This document shows positions 6,472 through 8,607 of a DNA stretch of 8,607 nt, piece after piece (the first letter of the stretch is position 1; each line of letters opens with the position of its first letter). The position numbers and the translations under genes are program-made. This DNA is from an uncultured Clostridia bacterium. GTDB lineage: Bacteria > Bacillota > Clostridia > TANB77 > CAG-508. A model generated the notes under the pieces. It was not told the DNA's origin and made no database searches. It worked only from the letters and a program-made list of their open reading frames with translations. The stretch covers positions 1-8,607 of the forward strand of contig CAKOXV010000028.1 of the NCBI GenBank assembly GCA_934130355.1, written 5' to 3'.

Positions 6472-7524
6472 ATGAAATTATTATTACATACATGTTGTGC
6501 ACCATGTAGTGTTTATTGTATTAAAACTTTAAGAAAAGAAGGGATTAAACCAACAGTATATTGGTTTAATCCTAATATTCATCCTTATATAGAATATAAG
6601 ACAAGAAGAGATACTTTAAAAGAATATACAAAATCAATAGGAGTACAAGCTATATTTGAAGAAAATTATGGATTAAGAGAATTTTGCAAAAATGTAGTTG
6701 ATGATTTGGAAAATAGATGTGTTAAATATTGCTATAGAGTAAGATTAGAGCAAACTGCTAAATATGCAAAAGAAAATGGATATGATACTTTTTCTACAAC
6801 CTTGTTAATTAGTCCATATCAAAATCATGAGGCTTTAAAACAAATTGGTGAAGAAATGGCACAAAAGTATGGTCTTACATTTTTATATAGAGATTTTAGA
6901 CCAGGTTTTAGAGAGGGACAAAATGAGGCAAGAGAATTGGGTTTGTATATGCAAAAGTATTGTGGTTGTGTGTTTTCGGAATGGATTCCAAACGATGACC
7001 ACAATAAAGTTGAACTAAAATTACCAGAGAACTTTGAATTCTTGCCTGTTGAACGAAGCATTGTTATAAAAAAAGAAAGAGAAAATAAAGAGCAATATAT
7101 GAGTTTATTGCTTGAGGCAGACCCAAGTGAAAAGTTAGTTAGACAGTATTTAGTAGGTGGTGATTTATTTGTTTTAACTTATAAAAATGAAGTTGCTTGT
7201 GTTGCCGTTGTAACTAAAGTAGATGATGATACGTGTGAATTAAAAAATATTGCGACAAAAGAAAAGTACAGAGGCAAAGGCTATGCTAAGAAAATGTTAA
7301 AATATTTATGTGATAATTATAAACAAAAATATAATAAGATGATAGTTGGAACAACAGAGAATAATATTCCTTTCTATGTAAAACAAGGTTTTGATAAATA
7401 TGAAAAAACAATAAAAAATTTCTTTATTGATAATTATGAAGAAGAAATAAAGGATGGAGAATTAATTTGTACTGATATGATATATTATTCAAAAGATTTA
7501 AAGATGAATAACAGTAAGAAATAG
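6472..7524 (+). CDS. queH: Epoxyqueuosine reductase QueH fused to GNAT acetyltransferase
   Basis: A 350-residue protein with two domains. Residues 1-192 are QueH, the iron-sulfur enzyme that reduces epoxyqueuosine to queuosine in tRNA as the last step of Q synthesis, unrelated in sequence to QueG. Its Cys signature is intact: HTCCAPC (C8, C9, C12), RCVKYCYR (C83, C87) and YCGC (C164, C166). Residues 196-345 form a complete GNAT-family N-acyltransferase, with the acetyl-CoA loop YRGKGYA (266-272) and a following NNIPFYVKQGF (298-308) typical of the fold. The substrate is unknown. There is no stop or frame change between the domains. A TTG at 6448 is in frame, but TGGAGG (6461-6466) lies 5 nt before the ATG at 6472, which also gives the usual QueH N-terminus. 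It begins 48 nt after ruvB with no terminator between. QueH is certain; the GNAT role, whether on tRNA, a protein or a metabolite, is open. Confidence 0.93.
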   Translation: MKLLLHTCCAPCSVYCIKTLRKEGIKPTVYWFNPNIHPYIEYKTRRDTLKEYTKSIGVQAIFEENYGLREFCKNVVDDLENRCVKYCYRVRLEQTAKYAKENGYDTFSTTLLISPYQNHEALKQIGEEMAQKYGLTFLYRDFRPGFREGQNEARELGLYMQKYCGCVFSEWIPNDDHNKVELKLPENFEFLPVERSIVIKKERENKEQYMSLLLEADPSEKLVRQYLVGGDLFVLTYKNEVACVAVVTKVDDDTCELKNIATKEKYRGKGYAKKMLKYLCDNYKQKYNKMIVGTTENNIPFYVKQGFDKYEKTIKNFFIDNYEEEIKDGELICTDMIYYSKDLKMNNSKK

Positions 7525-7547
7525 TAAGTTGTTGAGAGGTTTTATAT

Positions 7548-7961
7548 ATGAGAAAAGATAATATAAAAAAACACATTATTATTGCAATGGTAGGGATTGC
7601 GATAATAAATGTATTTATAGGAATATCACTTATTTTCAAAGAAAGTATTAGATTAAAAGTTACTTCCAATAATGAGGCAGATGTAGCAAGAATATTAAAA
7701 CAAGAAATTGATAATGTAGAAGATATTAACAAAATAGAGCTTGGAATGGGATTTCATTCAGGACAACTTAATATTTATTATGGTAACGGGAGAAAATCAA
7801 CATTGTATATATCAGAAGGAATGTTCAGCAATGAAAGCATGGAAACATATATAAGAGAAAACGGAAAAAAATTAGATGATGTTGCAAAAATATATTTCTT
7901 AATTTCACTCATATTTATTATATTAAGTATCATCACAAAAAATATCAAAATGAAAGAATAA
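7548..7961 (+). CDS. Hypothetical membrane protein with two TM segments
   Basis: I do not recognise this 137-residue protein. A basic N-terminus (MRKDNIKKH) precedes a hydrophobic segment at about 9-30, then a polar domain of about 80 residues (32-111), then a second hydrophobic segment at about 113-129 and a short basic tail. Under the positive-inside rule both ends should be cytoplasmic and the middle domain outside. That domain has an acidic part (NNEADVARILKQEIDNVEDI) followed by an alternating, probably beta-rich part (QLNIYYGNGRKSTLYI, about 73-88). There are no cysteines and no lipobox. GAGAGGT (7534-7540) is 7 nt before the ATG, and the gene starts 23 nt after the queH-GNAT stop, so it is probably in the same transcript. 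Base composition matches the neighbours. It is likely a real gene of unknown function. Confidence 0.7.
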   Translation: MRKDNIKKHIIIAMVGIAIINVFIGISLIFKESIRLKVTSNNEADVARILKQEIDNVEDINKIELGMGFHSGQLNIYYGNGRKSTLYISEGMFSNESMETYIRENGKKLDDVAKIYFLISLIFIILSIITKNIKMKE

Positions 7962-7994
7962 TTATATACAAATTACAAGTTATATAGAAATAAT

Positions 7995-8000
7995 AGGAGG
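7995..8000 (+). promoter_or_regulatory. Shine-Dalgarno with unusual spacing before rhuM
   Basis: A perfect AGGAGG at 7995-8000 is 14 nt from the RhuM start at 8015, longer than the usual 5-9 nt. Two out-of-frame ATGs lie closer: 8001, directly abutting, encodes only three residues; 8005, 4 nt away, opens a 20-codon frame ending at 8067 and overlapping the start of rhuM. Confidence 0.6.
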
Positions 8001-8014
8001 ATGAATGTATAAAT

Positions 8015-8607
8015 ATGAATCCAATAGAAAATTTAAAAGATTTAATCATATACCAAAGTCAAAATAATGAGAATATATCTGTAGAAGTTTTATATGATAA
8101 TGAAGATTTTTGGCTAACTCAAAAATCAATGTCAAAATTATTTGATGTAGAAGTAAATACAATAAATTATCATTTAAAAGAGATTTTTGAAACACATGAA
8201 TTAGAAGAAAATCGAACTATTCAAAAAATTCGAACAGTTCAGAAAGAAGGGAACAGAGAGGTTTCGAGAGAAATATCATTTTATAATTTAGATGCAATTA
8301 TAGCAGTTGGATATAGAGTAAATTCAAAACAAGCAACGGATTTTAGAATATGGGCAACTAATACATTAAAAGAATACATAAAAAAAGGATTTGTTTTAAA
8401 TGATGAATTATTAAAAAACGGACCAAAATTTGGAAAAGACTATTTCAAAGAATTATTAGAGAGAATTCGTTCAATTAGGACAAGCGAACGAAGAATATGG
8501 CAACAGATAACAGATATATTTGCAGAATGTAGTATTGATTATGATAAAGATTCAGAGATAACCCATCAATTTTATGCAATGATACAAAATAAATTTCACT
8601 ATGCAAT
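8015..8607 (+). CDS. RhuM-family DNA-binding protein, 3' end cut off by the window
   Basis: The first 197 residues of a RhuM-family protein (named from a Salmonella pathogenicity-island gene). Full-length members are about 330-345 residues, so some 40% is missing beyond the window edge. The N-terminal part contains FWLTQKSMSKLFDVEVNTIN (32-51), a probable helix-turn-helix as in KilA/Bro-like antirepressors. The family core follows: FYNLDAIIAVGYRVNS (89-104), FRIWATNTLKEYIKKGF (110-126), and an RTSERRIWQQITDI stretch (155-168). The biochemical role is not established; relatives are common in genomic islands, phage-like regions and next to restriction-modification genes. The ATG at 8015 gives the expected N-terminus although its Shine-Dalgarno is 14 nt upstream. 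It starts 53 nt after the two-TM protein, with no terminator seen between. It may mark the start of an accessory region to the right. Confidence 0.88.
   Translation, partial: MNPIENLKDLIIYQSQNNENISVEVLYDNEDFWLTQKSMSKLFDVEVNTINYHLKEIFETHELEENRTIQKIRTVQKEGNREVSREISFYNLDAIIAVGYRVNSKQATDFRIWATNTLKEYIKKGFVLNDELLKNGPKFGKDYFKELLERIRSIRTSERRIWQQITDIFAECSIDYDKDSEITHQFYAMIQNKFHYA

Noticed and set aside
6825..7061. Reverse frame inside queH
   Set aside because: Lies wholly opposite the conserved QueH Cys-motif region; no independent support.
7424..7732. Reverse frame of 102 residues spanning the end of queH-GNAT and the next gene
   Set aside because: It crosses two forward genes with good ribosome binding sites and has no features of its own.
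8213..8245. 18-nt imperfect tandem repeat (CGAACTATTCAAAAA / CGAACAGTTCAGAAA)
   Set aside because: Encodes RTIQKI-RTVQKE within RhuM; similar Lys/Gln-rich sequence occurs at this place in other members of the family, so no duplication needs to be invoked.
1..8607. CRISPR arrays, insertion sequences, tRNA or rRNA genes
   Set aside because: No regularly spaced repeats, transposase frames, terminal inverted repeats or tRNA-like cloverleaf sequences were seen on either strand.

Overview
The window is about 30% GC by eye and A-rich on the coding strand. It uses strong AGGAGG-type ribosome binding sites and sigma-A-like promoters. This fits a low-GC Bacillota, probably a Clostridia-type gut or anaerobic organism. 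The order rsgA-rpe, the QueH form of epoxyqueuosine reductase next to ruvB, and a SpoVB-like flippase all agree, but the species cannot be named from this sequence.

Layout. (1) Positions 1-330 hold no convincing protein gene. A relatively GC-rich stretch at about 43-240 folds into a hairpin, a 21-bp arm and a possible pseudoknot, and looks like a structured RNA of about 200 nt. (2) Positions 331-3934 form one forward operon: rsgA (ribosome assembly GTPase), rpe (ribulose-phosphate 3-epimerase), pgi (glucose-6-phosphate isomerase) and an acyl-ACP thioesterase. It ends at a strong hairpin/T-tract terminator. (3) Positions 3951-5291 (reverse) encode a SpoVB/MOP-family membrane flippase converging on that operon. 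(4) A short divergent promoter region separates it from ruvB. (5) ruvB is followed by a gene encoding QueH fused in frame to a complete GNAT acetyltransferase, then a 137-residue protein with two membrane segments. (6) The window ends inside a RhuM-family gene, an accessory-type DNA-binding protein whose C-terminus is cut off.

The genes mostly do core work: ribosome maturation, sugar-phosphate interconversion linking glycolysis and the pentose phosphate pathway, release of fatty acids from ACP, lipid-linked sugar flipping, Holliday-junction migration and tRNA queuosine synthesis. The points that stand out are the unassigned RNA, the QueH-GNAT fusion, an Asn in place of the usual His in the RsgA G2 motif, and the odd translation start of the RhuM gene. 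No wholly new multi-gene system is evident; the RNA is the best candidate for something undescribed.
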